From Dimorphilus gyrociliatus (taxonomy: Eukaryota > Annelida > Polychaeta > Dinophilidae): a stretch of 64,000 bases of DNA. Below are positions 35,680 through 47,154 of the stretch, one piece after another; position 1 is the stretch's first letter, and each line of letters starts with the position of its first letter. The stretch spans positions 2,177,404 to 2,241,403 of the forward strand of contig CAJFCJ010000007.1 of NCBI GenBank assembly GCA_904063045.1, given 5' to 3'. The notes under the pieces are model-generated. The model saw only the letters and a program-made list of their open reading frames with translations. It was not told where the DNA came from and made no database searches. A program made the position numbers and the translations under genes.

Positions 35680-35849
35680 ATATTTTCTCTAATTAAAGTT
35701 TAATTAATGGCACAGATATGGAAAGCTTTTGAAAAACAAACAATGATTAATTCTGCATTATCTTCAATGTTGTATTTTTGCTTTTCGTCCACATGGCGTT
35801 TGCGTTTATGTAATCCTCTTTATACTTTATATACAAAGTATATTTATAG

Positions 35850-35887
<38 letters not shown>

Positions 35888-36066
35888 GTATATACTATAT
35901 CTATACGAATACAATCAAAGGCATATTATGTAATATATTCTGAATGTATAGATTTGTATATATTTTATAATATAGATTAACTCAATTTATATTATATATA
36001 AATATATACAGTCATTCGTTGCTCTCAGCTAAGTATGTGATAGAAGAGGCGTGCAATAAAAAATTT
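35680..36066. other. Intergenic with long TA microsatellite
   Basis: Between 3' ends of convergent genes. A TA run of about 38 bp sits at 35847-35886, with degenerate TA/AT sequence to about 36010. No gene was recognised. Confidence 0.6.
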
Positions 36067-36381
36067 TTACAAGGCGTTAATGCTTTTCCTCACCATCTCT
36101 TTTAATTCATCGTCAACTGGTGCAGTAGCCAATAAATCTAACTGCAATTGTCTATTTTCAGAACCCCATATTAAAAAATTTCCCGATCCTAAACAGGAGC
36201 AATGACGATCGACGCTCATCAAAAAACCCCCATATCCGCTTCTTTCGATGCCCAAGCTTTTACTACATTTTTTCGCCTTCATTAACCGATTAATTAGTTT
36301 GCTGTGTTGAGTTCTATCCAAAGTCCAAACGGGATCAGAGAGGCCCGAAAAGATAAGCATAGTGACATTAATCCGTTTCAT
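36067..36381 (-). CDS. Orphan small protein, 104 aa
   Basis: Single-exon frame from ATG to TAA. The composition is that of a soluble globular protein and unlike the surrounding AT-rich DNA. Near the N-terminus it has VTMLIFSGLSDPVWTLDRTQ, then a helix-like Lys-rich stretch, then SGYGGFLMSVDRHC, and a C-terminal helix DDELKEMVRKSINAL. I have a faint impression of uncharacterised small proteins opening with a hydrophobic strand and FSG..DP.W.L followed by a GY.GF element, but cannot name a family. It has its own upstream space of about 900 bp. It could be a single exon of a larger gene, though no good splice continuation was found. Confidence 0.6.
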   Translation of the reverse strand: MKRINVTMLIFSGLSDPVWTLDRTQHSKLINRLMKAKKCSKSLGIERSGYGGFLMSVDRHCSCLGSGNFLIWGSENRQLQLDLLATAPVDDELKEMVRKSINAL

Positions 36382-37281
36382 TTCTTTTCAACTATCAACC
36401 ATAACTAAGAAGTCTGTTGGTGACGCGGAACGCTTAATAATTAAAGTCAATGAATATAGGTATATTCTCGAAAAATATATATTCATTTTTCCGTCTGTTG
36501 ACTCACCTGTCACCGGTATAAACTTGGCTTCTATTTTCTAAATTAATCCTCGTCGCCTATAATTATGCGTTACTTTTTTCGTTTGTTTGCACTGAGCAAA
36601 AAAATCGATTCTCGTAATTATTCTATATAGTAACGTACCATCTGCGCTGAGGAAGAAGTTTGTCACCGCTATGCCTGACTGACGCCGGCCGTCTGCGGCG
36701 CCCCCATATTTTCCAGACGCTGTCGTAATTTCTTGCTATCCATTCAGCGTTTATGTATATATGTAATTAGCTTAAAATACTCCTACACTTGCAACCTCTA
36801 TCCTTCAGCTTCAGCGGTTGCTTAGAAACAATGCACTTATAAAAATAGGAAGTTGAAAATTAGTTAATGGTCGAGTTTCCTAGGTAGAGTCATTCTTGAT
36901 TGAATATGTTTCATCTGTAATACAGCTGCAATAGAGAAAACAACCTCTCCTCCAATTAAATAGATTCTCAGGTAAAAAACGCCTTTTATACTGGGAAAAG
37001 TCTGTCTGTATATCATTAAAACCTATATGACAGTAGGGGAAAAACCTACTATTGAGTCTATATGTCATTTATAACGTGAATTATTTTATACAATTATAAC
37101 ATGCATAAATGGTATAATGCATTTCATTCTATGAATTGTGCATTATTATCACATTTTCTATAAGTGTGAAAAACAACTTTTTATGACTCTCTGATTCTAA
37201 AACTGATATATTAATTAATTCTTTCTGTAATAAGTTGCACATAAAAAGGTTAGAGAACATTCTATAATGTGAAGAATGTTA
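36382..37281. other. Intergenic region
   Basis: About 900 bp between the orphan small ORF start and the TRAF-domain gene 3' end (both minus strand). Base composition is mixed; there is a GC-richer patch at about 36685-36720 that may belong to a promoter. No gene was recognised. Confidence 0.45.
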
Positions 37282-39296
37282 TTACAGAGCAGGCACTTCG
37301 TTAGTGTTGATTTTCACCTTGATGAATATAGTATCATCCTTTATGTAATCTTTCTCCCATACTTCATTAATTTCGGCGAATCTTGGTATTCCTAAACTTG
37401 GATTGCGAAAATTTTCTGGTCGTCCAAGAAAAGTGAGATTCTCCTGACTCGGATTGGGAGAGAATGTTGCTGTGATATGTTCCTTTTGTTCGTTGTCCGA
37501 CTGATCTATCAGTATAAATTGTAATGGAAATTTGTAGGGCCACGGTAGCAAGGAGTCATGAGATCCTTTCATGATGCAGAAAAAGATACTCATATGTGTT
37601 CCCAGAGCTCTTCCATCACCACAGGGGCAGAGGCTCAACGACATCTTATATCCGTTATTATGTGTCAGAAAAGCAGGACTGAAGATGGCGCCATATGAAA
37701 ACGTGAACGCGTTCCTTTTAATTTACAACCTACCTGTAAAGTATTGTGTTCTCGCCTTTGGCGGACGATATATACTTCTTCCGGAAACCGTCAATTTTCC
37801 AAATCATCTGACTAGAACTAAATATTTTCTGCACGCTTTCCATCTTGTTTTCCAGCTAGAAAAAAAGAGAGAAATATTGAAGGTCGCTTTTTTTTGTGGT
37901 TGCATAAATTGAATAAGATATATTCTTACGTCCTGCAATATGACATTCTGGTCGATGATATCTTCAGAAGTTAATTCCAATCCACTATTAATTTCACGTA
38001 GCATCTTGGCGATTGTTAAAAGCTTCTGTACTTTATCATCTCTGGTAAAATTGTGTATTAAGTGGCTATTACAAGCTAATTTTAAAAATAATAGGCTTAC
38101 GTGGTCGCATATTGCATGTTACCGCTATTTAAGTCCACTTCCATACCCCTTAAAGCTTGTTCAATCGATTCTTCTCCAGAGATATTCGAAGACAATATCA
38201 AGTTAGGATCAAAGCTGTGCTCCCCCAAAAATATCATAAATAAAATTATAAACAAAGAAAAATCTCCTTGACATTTAACTTACTCAAGATTCGATTCCGA
38301 TTTCAAGTTGTTCACTTCATTAGAAGTTAGTGTGTCCGGTTCGGTTGTACCATTGATTGGTGATTTAGTCGATATTTCTTCTGCTTGACTTTCCTCTCTA
38401 TTTTCTTCCTTGCTGGTCCTCTCTTTCTTACTTTCCTCGTCAGCAGCATTTCCTTCTTGTTTTGACTCATTATCATCATTCAAATTCGCAGGATTAGATA
38501 TTTGTTGCGATTCTACCGCTTCTGTTGGTTCTTTCTGAGTCTCTTCAGGAGTAGGGGTCTCTTCTTTGGGTTTCTCTTTCTTTTCCTCCTCCTGGATGGG
38601 TGTTTCGTCAGATTTTTGCATTTCATCTTCTTTCTTCTCTTCTATTTTCTCTTTTTCTTCAGGCTTAGGTTCAGCTTTTGGTTCTTCGTTAGACTCTTCC
38701 TTCGGCTCAGGTTCCTGCTTAGCATCTTCTTTTTGCTGCGGTTCTACAGCTTCTGTTGACTCAATCGGAGCTGAAGTCTCTTCTTTAGGCTTCTTTTTCT
38801 TCTTTTTCTTTTCTTTTTCCTCTGCTGGTGGTTCTTTTGGCTTTTCGTCTTGTTTATCGTCAGCTGTGTCACCTTTGGCCTCTTCGCCTGGTTTAACATT
38901 GGGTTCTTCTGTGGGCTCTTCTTTCTTCTTCTTCTTCTTTTTCTTTTTTTCCTCCACTGGTTGCTCTTTATCAGCTTCCTTATTTTCATCGACTGATGGG
39001 GGTGCTTCTTTCTTTTTCTTCTTCTTTTTTTTCTCTTCTGGTTTCTCTATCGAATCCTCATTACCTTGTTCATCTACTGGGGGAGGATCTTCTTTCTTCT
39101 TTTTTTTCTTTTTTTTAGTTTCTTCTTTGCTTGGCTCCTCTGTATTATCATCATTCGCCTTGTCAGCAGTTGAATCCGGTTTTACAGCTTCTTCTTTGGG
39201 CTCTTCCTTCTTTTTCTTTTTCTTCTTCTTCTTCTCCTCTACAGGCGCAGGTGGATTCTCTTTAGTTTTATCTTCAGATGGGGCAGATTCGGCCAT
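37282..39296 (-). CDS. TRAF/MATH-domain protein with Lys/Glu-rich N-terminus and no RING, 585 aa
   Basis: Exons 38284-39296, 38101-38214, 37930-38041, 37734-37855 and 37282-37678 (1758 bp, all phases agree). Residues about 10-330 are dominated by alternating poly-Lys runs and Glu/Pro/Thr-rich strings, so disordered and highly charged. After a short helical, coiled-coil-like segment (DDKVQKLLTIAKMLREINSG, then LENKMESVQKIF) comes a complete C-terminal TRAF (MATH) domain: QMIWKIDGFRKK, GENTILYS, NNGYKMSLSLCPCGDGRALG, THMSIFFCIMKGSHDSLLPW, IDQSD and LGIPRFAEI, ending NEVPAL. Canonical TRAFs carry RING and zinc fingers before this domain; none are present. MATH domains bind peptide motifs in receptor tails and adaptors. 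The start is the ATG at 39294-39296. Function is unassigned; TRAF1-like RING loss or a lineage-specific TRAF is possible. Confidence 0.86.
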
Positions 39297-39531
39297 TTTA
39301 AAAGAGAACACTTTATTTATTTACTTAAAAAGCGTTCAACTAATTAAAAACGAAACAGCTTTCATCAAATGTTCTAATGAATGTGTACAGAATTCTGTGT
39401 AAAATATGCAACGTTTATGCTATGTTTATTGACGTCACTATGTATTTCTAATCAATACAATGTCAAACCAATAAAAAGACAATAGCCGCACTGCGACATT
39501 TACTTACAACACAATTAGGCCTAAACAGTGT

Positions 39532-40923
39532 TCAAGTTTTAAATGGTATTCTAATTGAGTCTGGCCTAGTCACTTTTTCACCGGCAGGAAGAGCATCCCC
39601 ACTCCAAGGTTTGGAATACATGCGAGGGATATCATCAAGATTAACGGAGCGTTCAAATGCGCTGATTACAGAACGATTTGACGACGTAGACCCAAAACTG
39701 TACTTCATTGAGCTTACAGTCGACGCTTTCTCCAACATATCTAGAAATTGTTCGGCCGTTTTCGGTTTCATGGTGCACTGTCGTACGGCTTCACCATATT
39801 GGTAACGCCTTCTTGTTTTTTCACTACCATCTCTGAAGTCGGTAAAAGTTCCGCATCTCACAGGCTGTATTAGGACAGGCTTTGGTTGCTGGAACTTCAT
39901 TGGACTTTCGTAAGAATCGGCTGATTGAACTCGACGCTTTCCGAAATCTAGTGCTACATCGTCGTCAAATTGAACTTTACTAATTGTATGTGGAACGCCT
40001 AAGGCGTATAGAAATTTTTCGAAAAATGCCATTGCATCCTTATGCTTGAAACTGCAAACGTTAAAAAATCGACTGGCATCAGGGTTAATATTCAAAGCCA
40101 ATCGATGTTCAGAATCGTCTGATGAGTCAGACATCATATTTCTCTTTTTAAGCGCGCCTTTTAACATTAAAGCGCAAAGATGCTTCGAATCGTACTTCAA
40201 AGCCATATTTATATCTCTTACAGATCTTGAGAATTCATCTTTTGAAGCGTGAACCATTGCTCGAACGCAATAAACATCTGGGTTACAACAGTCTAAAACA
40301 ACTGCTCTTTCAGCATCTTTTAAAGCCGAACGAATGTCATTTAATTTTGCATAAGCTGTAGCTCTCCTAGCATAGAGCGGTGTAATTAAACAAGAATTGG
40401 CACCACAACCAGCCGCACAACCATTCTGTAATTAAAAAATCTCCCGCGATAAGTAAATTGATTAACTTTAATTAACTGCAAACGGCTAACCTTCGGTAAG
40501 AAAATAGCATGAATGGAATTAGTAAAGTGCTTCAAAGATTTTAGGTGCTCTCCTCCATTCTGTAATGCTACTCCAAGATGATATTCACATTCGTAGAGCT
40601 GTTTAGACATATTTCAAGTTATTCATTTTGTCATTAGTTACCATTTATATGAAGTTATTTATTGAGGAAATAACTTTTAAATGAACTTTTCTATTAAATT
40701 TGAAATTAAAATAGTTGAAATAGATTACCAAAGTTTTCATAAAGTCCGGTTGAATTTCAATAGGAATATCATAAAGCATCCTGAGTAGTCGCCTGTAACT
40801 TTGGACGACCTTTTCCCATTTTGAACTTCTTTCATAGATTAGAGCTTGATTTAGAGCCGCGTTTATGGCTCTTTCCATATCTTTCAAACAGCTGAACGGC
40901 ATCTTTCTACGTCTTCTGTACAT
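39532..40923 (-). CDS. TPR-containing protein, 398 aa
   Basis: Exons 40729-40923, 40491-40598 and 39532-40425 (1197 bp, all phase 0). Helical repeats in the first 200 residues fit degenerate tetratricopeptide motifs: NAALNQALIYERSSKWEKVV, CEYHLGVALQNGGEHLKSLK, YARRATAYAKLNDIRSALKD and YCVRAMVHASKDEFSRSVRD. The C-terminal half (about 230-398) is basic/serine-rich without a recognised domain and has FERSVNLDDIPRMYSKPWSG near the end. A cilium/sperm-associated TPR protein such as the TTC16 or TTC25 groups is conceivable, but I could not settle on an orthologue. It lies head to head, 470 bp away, with the small Cys-rich secreted gene on the plus strand. Confidence 0.78.
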
Positions 40924-41393
40924 TTTCAATTGAACGCGATAGAGAGTTGAATCGATAGCGATAGGCGCAATTCAAAAAAAAGGTTTTAAATTGAATGTAA
41001 ATTGACAGAGCGGTATTCGAAAGCTTTCAGGACAAATGTAGCCTTGACGACGTTTCGTTCTAAACATATCGATTGGTGCCGTTGATAGTCTCGTTGTTAT
41101 ATTATCGCTACTTTATCTTCTCATTATCAAATTAGTTACATTACAAAAATACCGTATTAGAAATTTATATAAATGGTTATAAAATTTATAGATGATAGAA
41201 ATAAGGATTACATTTATTCGCTTATCTTTTGTTAATAAATTTATGATATAACTAGATTAAGATTTAATTATAGGCCTACCCGTATAAAACCCCCTCCTTC
41301 GTCTTTTGTCACAATTGTATTTACATGCGATCAATTCAATCGACTTGCCAAGCTTAAATAAACTAAGCTACTGTGTGTGTACATTCCGATTTC
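40924..41393. other. Divergent intergenic region
   Basis: 470 bp between the TPR gene (-) and the small Cys-rich gene (+). No motif recognised; presumed bidirectional promoter space. Confidence 0.45.
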
Positions 41394-41903
41394 ATGCGTT
41401 TATTGGTCTCCTCTTTGCTCTTATTTGTTATCTACTCCAGTGTTGAAGGTGAAAACAATATTCTTTAGATATCAATTGTAACAATCCATTGTTACAATTA
41501 ATTGCCTATTAAATCTGCTTTTTATTGAAAATATAGGACAGATTCGACGGTGTCCGGCGTATTGTAACGACACTGGCTATTATTTCAATGAATTCTTATG
41601 TCCTCTGGAGTCGTTCTGCTGCGGTACAATGACCAGTATGAGGTGCTGCGTGCACTACTTCGATGCCCTTCCGGTTTGGTTTTCCGTTGTTTTATCAATA
41701 TAATACTTCTTCTTAGTAACATTAGTTTCACATAATAGGATCCAGGAAACGACTCGACGGTTCTGGATTGCGAACTCAAAAGGGATCAACTTCGACTTTC
41801 AGCCAAAAATCACGCATCTTTTGAGAATTTCTACCATTTAATGTTTTTGCTTCCAACTCTTTCGTATCTTCTGTTAAATTACTGTTATTCTTCTCTCAAA
41901 TAA
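41394..41903 (+). CDS. Small secreted Cys-rich (Shisa/VOPP1-like) protein, about 118 aa
   Basis: Exons 41394-41448 (signal peptide MRLLVSSLLLFVIYSS), 41537-41673 and, tentatively, 41739-41903. Exon 2 encodes a dense Cys module: CPAYCNDTGYYFNEFLCP followed by SFCCG and MRCCVHYF. The spacing C-x3-C ... C ... CCG ... CC recalls Shisa/WBP1/VOPP1-type membrane proteins. The 3' structure is unsure: after DALP the sequence can be spliced to any of three open frames in the last exon. The preferred one (65-bp intron, phase 0, acceptor at 41737-41738) ends in a hydrophobic stretch HLMFLLPTLSYLLLNY, which could be a tail anchor or GPI signal; another frame gives a hydrophilic basic tail. Signal peptide and Cys module are solid, the C-terminus is not. 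Confidence 0.6.
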
Positions 41904-42064
41904 ATAAATGTAAACTTAACAATGAATCATTCGCTTCAATTTCTTTTTCAAATGGTCTTTTGGCGCGCAAAAATTCTGGTCGTCCGTTTCCGGATATGGA
42001 TTTTTTCGAATAGTGACCTTGACCTCTCCTGTAAACTAAACAATTTTCCATCATTTGAAAAAGA

Positions 42065-44972
42065 ATGGGAGAGAAAGATCTACCCCTTTGCGGAAATTCG
42101 GATGAAATAAGACTGTACCATTACATACTAGATCTTCATTGCATTCCGGATGAAAAGAAATTTACAGGGTCTATCATAATTTTTTTACGATCTCCCTCTC
42201 CCGGTCAAACGGGAAAGGTCTTTTCAGTCAGAGATTGCGTTCTATTTGACTTAAAAAACAAACTAAATTATGCCAAAGATGAATCAATAAACACTCAGGA
42301 AAATTGGGAATTGAAATTAGATTGTCATCAGTTGGAAATTAGTAAAGTTACTGAATTATTGCTGAGCAATAGTCTTATCCAACAATTACAGACTGGTTCC
42401 ACTCATCTCCTAGAACAGATGAGGGATTGTTATTTAGAATGTTCCACTTGTACTTCAGAATCATGTTTAGATTATGTAATTGAGGAATGGTGCTTAAAGA
42501 TTTCAAAAAGAAATTCCTATCGTCCAGACGATTTCCCAACTGTTATTAAAATATACTATTCAACAAAGCCTAACGGCAAATCTCTTAGATGGTGCATTGA
42601 TCAGGATGGAAAGTATGATATGTTAGTTTTCAAATTAAGATAAAATGTATTCTATTTTATATAGCAAATGCGTCTACACTGCTGGCATGTGGATAAACAA
42701 CAGAGCCTTATTCCCTTCCCAAGAATACGCTTGTCTGTCCACATGGCAATCTTTGATCTCTTGTGATAGCGACTACTATCCATTAATGAGTTCGGATTTG
42801 GAGGGTAGTCGAAAGACAAATTCCAAGTTTTATTTTGAAAGTGCAACGCCAGTTCCTAGTTTCACTTTATGCATTGCTGTTGGTAAGTGGGATTCAAAAG
42901 TCTTAGCACCTATATCCGAAAGCTTTTTAAGCAAGAATGCTAAACAATTCGAATGTTTTCACGATACACCTTGCCCAATTACTTACTGTTTGAATGAAGT
43001 ACTTCCTTGTACTATCTACGCACCAACATCGAGATTGCAGCTTGTATATGATAACTTAAAGTTTACTCTTCATCGATGCGTTGATGTCTTAAAAAAATTT
43101 CTTGGCCCTCATCCATTTTACAGAATGGATATTGTTCTCTTTCCTGCATCGTCTCAAGATTTGGCGTTTGCTAATCCGAATATATTATTTCTCTCAGAGT
43201 CATTTCTATCGAATGATTATAGATTTATCTTAAAGTTGGTGCATGAAATAAGCCATTCGTGGTTTGGTCTTTTAATTGGCGCTAAAGATTGGACAGAAGA
43301 ATGGCTAAGCGAAGGATTTGCAACGTTTGTTGAAGATTTATTAATAGAAGAACTTATCGAGGTTGGCTATATATTATTGTTTATTTTTACCCGTAAGCCT
43401 TGAAAGGTAAAGTACTTTGGTAAACTAGAATGAAAATCCAAAAGAAATTAGGGAAATACGATACCGTATGAGATTATCGACACTAAAATCCGAATTGGCC
43501 CATACAGATAAAAATTTGCAAGCTTTAAGGTACAAAAGAAACTACTTAATAAAAGTCTATTAATTATCCTATTAATTGCAAATTAATCTAACTTCTGTTT
43601 TGTTTTCTAGACCAAATAAAGGCGAAGATGTATACGAAAATGAAGAAGTAAAGTTCATTAAAAATGGAATGAATCCTGAAAAGCAATTTACTCAGGTGCA
43701 TTATTTAAAGGTAAAACATTTCTGTCGTGGAATTAATTGTTTAGAGTAAAAAAAAAAAAGATGGATCTTTCTTAAGGGATATTTCCTACTTTCCTATCTC
43801 TACGAATACTCTGGAGCCGAAAGTTTTAAATTATTCTTACGGGAGTACGTTATGCTATACCATGGATCCATGGTTAATTCTAAAGTAAATTTTGTGAATA
43901 AATAAAATATCTCTATAATCTAATAGTAATCATATTTTCCTTCGATTAAAGGATGTCCTTACATTGTTCTTCCGAATGAATCCTCAATTAGAGTTGAGTA
44001 TTTATTTTTAATGAATTATTTAAATATATACATTCATATACAATTGATAAATGGAGAAATATTTTCTGCTGTTCCCCTCCACAGAGATCCAATAAAGTTT
44101 AACGATACATATTTATATAAAGTATGGCTGGATTCAGCAGAACTACCAGAAGTAAGTTATATACATTATATATATATATATATATATATATTAGTATATA
44201 TATTATTTTAACTGTTTAAACTATGAAAACAAAACATATTCAGTGTTTGACCGAGCGACTAGACGAGAACAATACTTTGTATAAACAATGCTTAGAAGCG
44301 GTACGTTTAATATTTCCTTTCATATTTATTATATATCATATAATTATTACGTGGGAAAATTGTCCTGTTTAAAAGGAAAAATTCTGGAAGGGTTTAAAAT
44401 TGAGAAAAAGTCGTAAAAAGAGGAAAATTGACTTTAGTCAAATAAGAAAAGTAAGTTTTTCTTTGTTGTGTTTATTTTTGTAAAATGAAGAAACTTTGTT
44501 AATTTTTTAATGTGTTTTTTTTTATCTTTTTTTCATTTCTCTCTTCCTTTAGATGAATTGTTTTCAATTGGAACTTTTATTAGATTTAATCATTAGGTGG
44601 ACGTCAAAAAGGATGAATACACAGTGCATGAAACATCTAAATGAAGTTTATCGATTCGATGAATGCAATGCCGACGTAAGCAATTTACCCTGTGCCGAAT
44701 TGACTATTTTACAGTTTAACCCTATAATCTTACAGATAAGGCACAGATGGTCAGAATTAGTTATTCGAACCGATTACGCCCCTGCGTTCGACGAACTACG
44801 AAATTTTTTATTAAATAATCAGGCAATGGGCGTCTATCTGTATGGAGAAGCGTCGATCTTAGGAAGTAGACGTTTAAAGTCGTTGGTAATCGAATGCTTT
44901 AGAGCAATCGAAGACGAAATGGAAGAAGGGGCTAGAAAGGCTGTTCGAGTGATGCTGTTTGGCGAAGAGTAA
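42065..44972 (+). CDS. AOPEP: Aminopeptidase O-like M1 metallopeptidase, 717 aa
   Basis: Eleven exons: 42065-42612, 42665-43361, 43429-43529, 43611-43710, 43777-43884, 43952-43992, 44085-44151, 44244-44300, 44376-44450, 44553-44675 and 44736-44972 (2154 bp). Zinc-binding signature HEISHSW with the third ligand in WLSEGFATF (HExxH-x18-E). Other landmarks: KCVYTAGMWINNRALFPSQE, NGMNPEKQFTQVHYLKGYFL and, at the C-terminus, DIRHRWSELV with NNQAMGVYLYGEA, all as in aminopeptidase O (human 819 aa) and unlike other M1 members. Aminopeptidase O trims N-terminal residues and can cleave angiotensin III. A basic cluster (KLRKSRKKRKI) matches the nucleolar-type signal of the mammalian protein. The N-terminus is shorter than in human; a further upstream exon cannot be excluded. 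Confidence 0.94.
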
Positions 44973-45596
44973 TAGTAATTATTGTTTGGACACGTCAAAC
45001 ATTTTAAGTATATAATTCGTCCTCGGAACAAGACATGAATCAAAAGAGAATGGAAATAAGATTTTTCTTTTTTCTGCTCTTCTTCATTCCTTTTCGACCT
45101 CTCTTTGGACAATCATTAAAACTTCTTACTTGGAATCTGATATTACTTTAGATTTCTAGATTGTTCAACACAACAACCATTTTACAAACTGAAGAATACT
45201 ATTTATTCTTTATCTGGAGTGATATAATGAAAACTAGCAAAAAATCTTTAAAATTGAATATCGGTTCTCAGGAAGAGAGATGCGTGACTATTTTATTAAG
45301 TATTTAATAATTGACATACTTCTTTTTCTTTTCTTAATCGTCTAAATTTTTTATACGTCTATTATATTTTTACTTTACTTAAATGCTAATAGTTAATAAA
45401 TAGTTTATAACTTAATATCTATTTCGATTTTTATTCAATTTCACTACTTGCCGCAAAAGTAGGTGAGTCGCCACTATCGAAGTTAACCTCTCTTGTTTAT
45501 ATTACTGGTAACCAGTCTTTTTTTATTGCTTGTAATCTCTGACAGAGCATTTTATTTGAAGAAGTTAATTGAAATTCATCATTGCAATTTGTGATA
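44973..45596. other. Intergenic region
   Basis: About 620 bp between two plus-strand genes (AOPEP and carbonyl reductase). AT-rich, no motif recognised apart from presumed 3' processing of AOPEP. Confidence 0.45.
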
Positions 45597-46911
45597 ATGT
45601 CCTCCAAAGTAGCTATAGTAAGTTTTTAACAACATGCTATAAAAATACGGGTAATTTTCGTATAAATATGCAATTTGACACGCATGTGCGCTTTCCACAC
45701 TCGTAACAGGTCACTGGAAGTAACAAAGGTGTCGGCTTCGGCATCGTTAGAGGTCTATGTAAGAAATTCGATGGAGATGTATACTTAACCGCAAGGAATC
45801 AGCAGCGGGGTGAAGCAGCAGTCGAGCTGTTGAAGAAGGAGGGTCTGTCTCCCAAATTTCATGTCCTAGATATTGACAACGAAGAAACGATCATGAAAAT
45901 CAGGGACTTTTTGAAGGAGAAATATGGAGGATTGGATTTATTAGTTAATAATGCCGGGATCGCCTATAAAGTAATACCGATACCTTCCTTGTTCTCAATT
46001 CATGACATTACAACTAAAACAATTAGTTAGAGCTCACTTTAAACAATTGATTTTCTAGGGAAATGCCACTGAACCATTCGGAGAACAAGCCGAAGTTACA
46101 TGCAAAACAAATGTATACTCAACCATCCGAGCTTGCGAAATTCTATTTCCTATACTGAAACCGAAAGCGAGGTTTAATACTTAGTTATAAGTTATTGTTC
46201 GATCATCTTCAATAATTTTATTTCTTCTAGAGTGGTTCACTTATCGAGTCTGGTTTGTCTAATGTCTTTCTCGAAGTCTAAACCGAATATTCAATCATCC
46301 TTTCGAAACGCTAAAACGATTGACGACGTGAAGAAGCTGATAAGCGATTTCGTTGAGGCCGCCAAAAGCGGCAATCACCTCGAAAAAGGCTGGCCTAGTT
46401 AGTGTACCAGAAGAAATGACAGAGAAATTTCTTCTGACTTTTTACCTAATTTATTCTTGGATCTGATATTGAAGAAACGTATCGTATACCGTTAAATCTA
46501 TAAATTGAACGCCTTTTATCTCAACTACAGATACGGCTTATGGTGTATCAAAAATGGGTGTAAGCGCCATTACTCACATACAGCAAAAAGAGTTTGATAA
46601 GGATGGCAGACATATTATTGTAAATTCAGTAAGTGAGCGATTTTTCCCAAAATGTCATTCTATACGTCTCTCAAATTGACAGTGCTGCCCGGGATATGTC
46701 GATACTGATATGACTAGCCATAAAGGCGTGAAAACCATAGATGAAGGTAACGCATGTTTTCATCATTTCACGTTCTTCCGATATCAATCTAATTTTTTTT
46801 AAATCAGGCGCACAGACCCCATTATGGCTATCGCTTATGGATGAAAATTCCCAAGTATATCCAAGGGGAGAATTTTGCCAAGAGATGAGAATTTCCAAAT
46901 GGATGGCATAG
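45597..46911 (+). CDS. CBR1: Carbonyl reductase 1-like SDR, 275 aa
   Basis: Seven exons: 45597-45617, 45710-45970, 46059-46171, 46231-46397, 46531-46628, 46683-46746 and 46808-46911 (828 bp). Human CBR1 is 277 aa. The NADPH-binding glycine motif TGSNKGVGFG, LLVNNAGIA, the catalytic Ser in VVHLSSL and the YxxxK pair in TAYGVSKMGV are all present, as is CCPGYVDTDM after the active site. The long insertion typical of CBR1/CBR3 (here with GWP before NTAYG) marks it as a monomeric carbonyl reductase. Such enzymes reduce ketones, quinones and prostaglandins in the cytosol. Exon 1 is only 7 codons (MSSKVAI). Intron 4 contains a perfect inverted repeat. Confidence 0.94.
46408..46436. repeat. Inverted repeat in CBR1 intron 4
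   Basis: A perfect 10-bp inverted repeat (arms 46408-46417 and 46427-46436, CAGAAGAAAT and its complement) with a 9-nt loop, beginning ten bases into the intron. It may form a hairpin close to the donor site. Confidence 0.6.
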
Positions 46912-47019
46912 AGTTTTATAATTTAATAATTGAAATTTTCGTCGACAAATAAATTTTGCATAAATATAAAACAATATATGCATATTATGTCCATAATATA
47001 CTGTCTTTATACATTTACA

Positions 47020-47030
47020 AGGCATATATA

Positions 47031-47070
<40 letters not shown>

Positions 47071-47082
47071 TGTATATATGAC
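47020..47082. repeat. TA microsatellite with flanking TACTGTATA motifs
   Basis: A TA run (about 47036-47065) flanked on both sides by ATACTGTATAT / TACTGTATATA, in the 243-bp intergenic strip between the convergent genes CBR1 and the GPCR. Confidence 0.75.
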
Positions 47083-47154
47083 ACATATACTTATATATCA
47101 GAGTGATAGATATTTCGTTATTCTTGTGTGAGAGAGCGTCACTAGAAAGTCTTC

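Noticed and set aside
38566-39402. 278-codon ORF antisense to the TRAF gene (poly-F/S)
   Set aside because: It is the mirror of poly-Lys/Glu codons; all Phe/Ser-rich and without a domain.
42645-43403. AOPEP exon 2 extending to 43403
   Set aside because: Extension adds a hydrophobic stretch and a stop; splicing at 43361 to 43429 restores the aminopeptidase O spacing before the RPNK motif.
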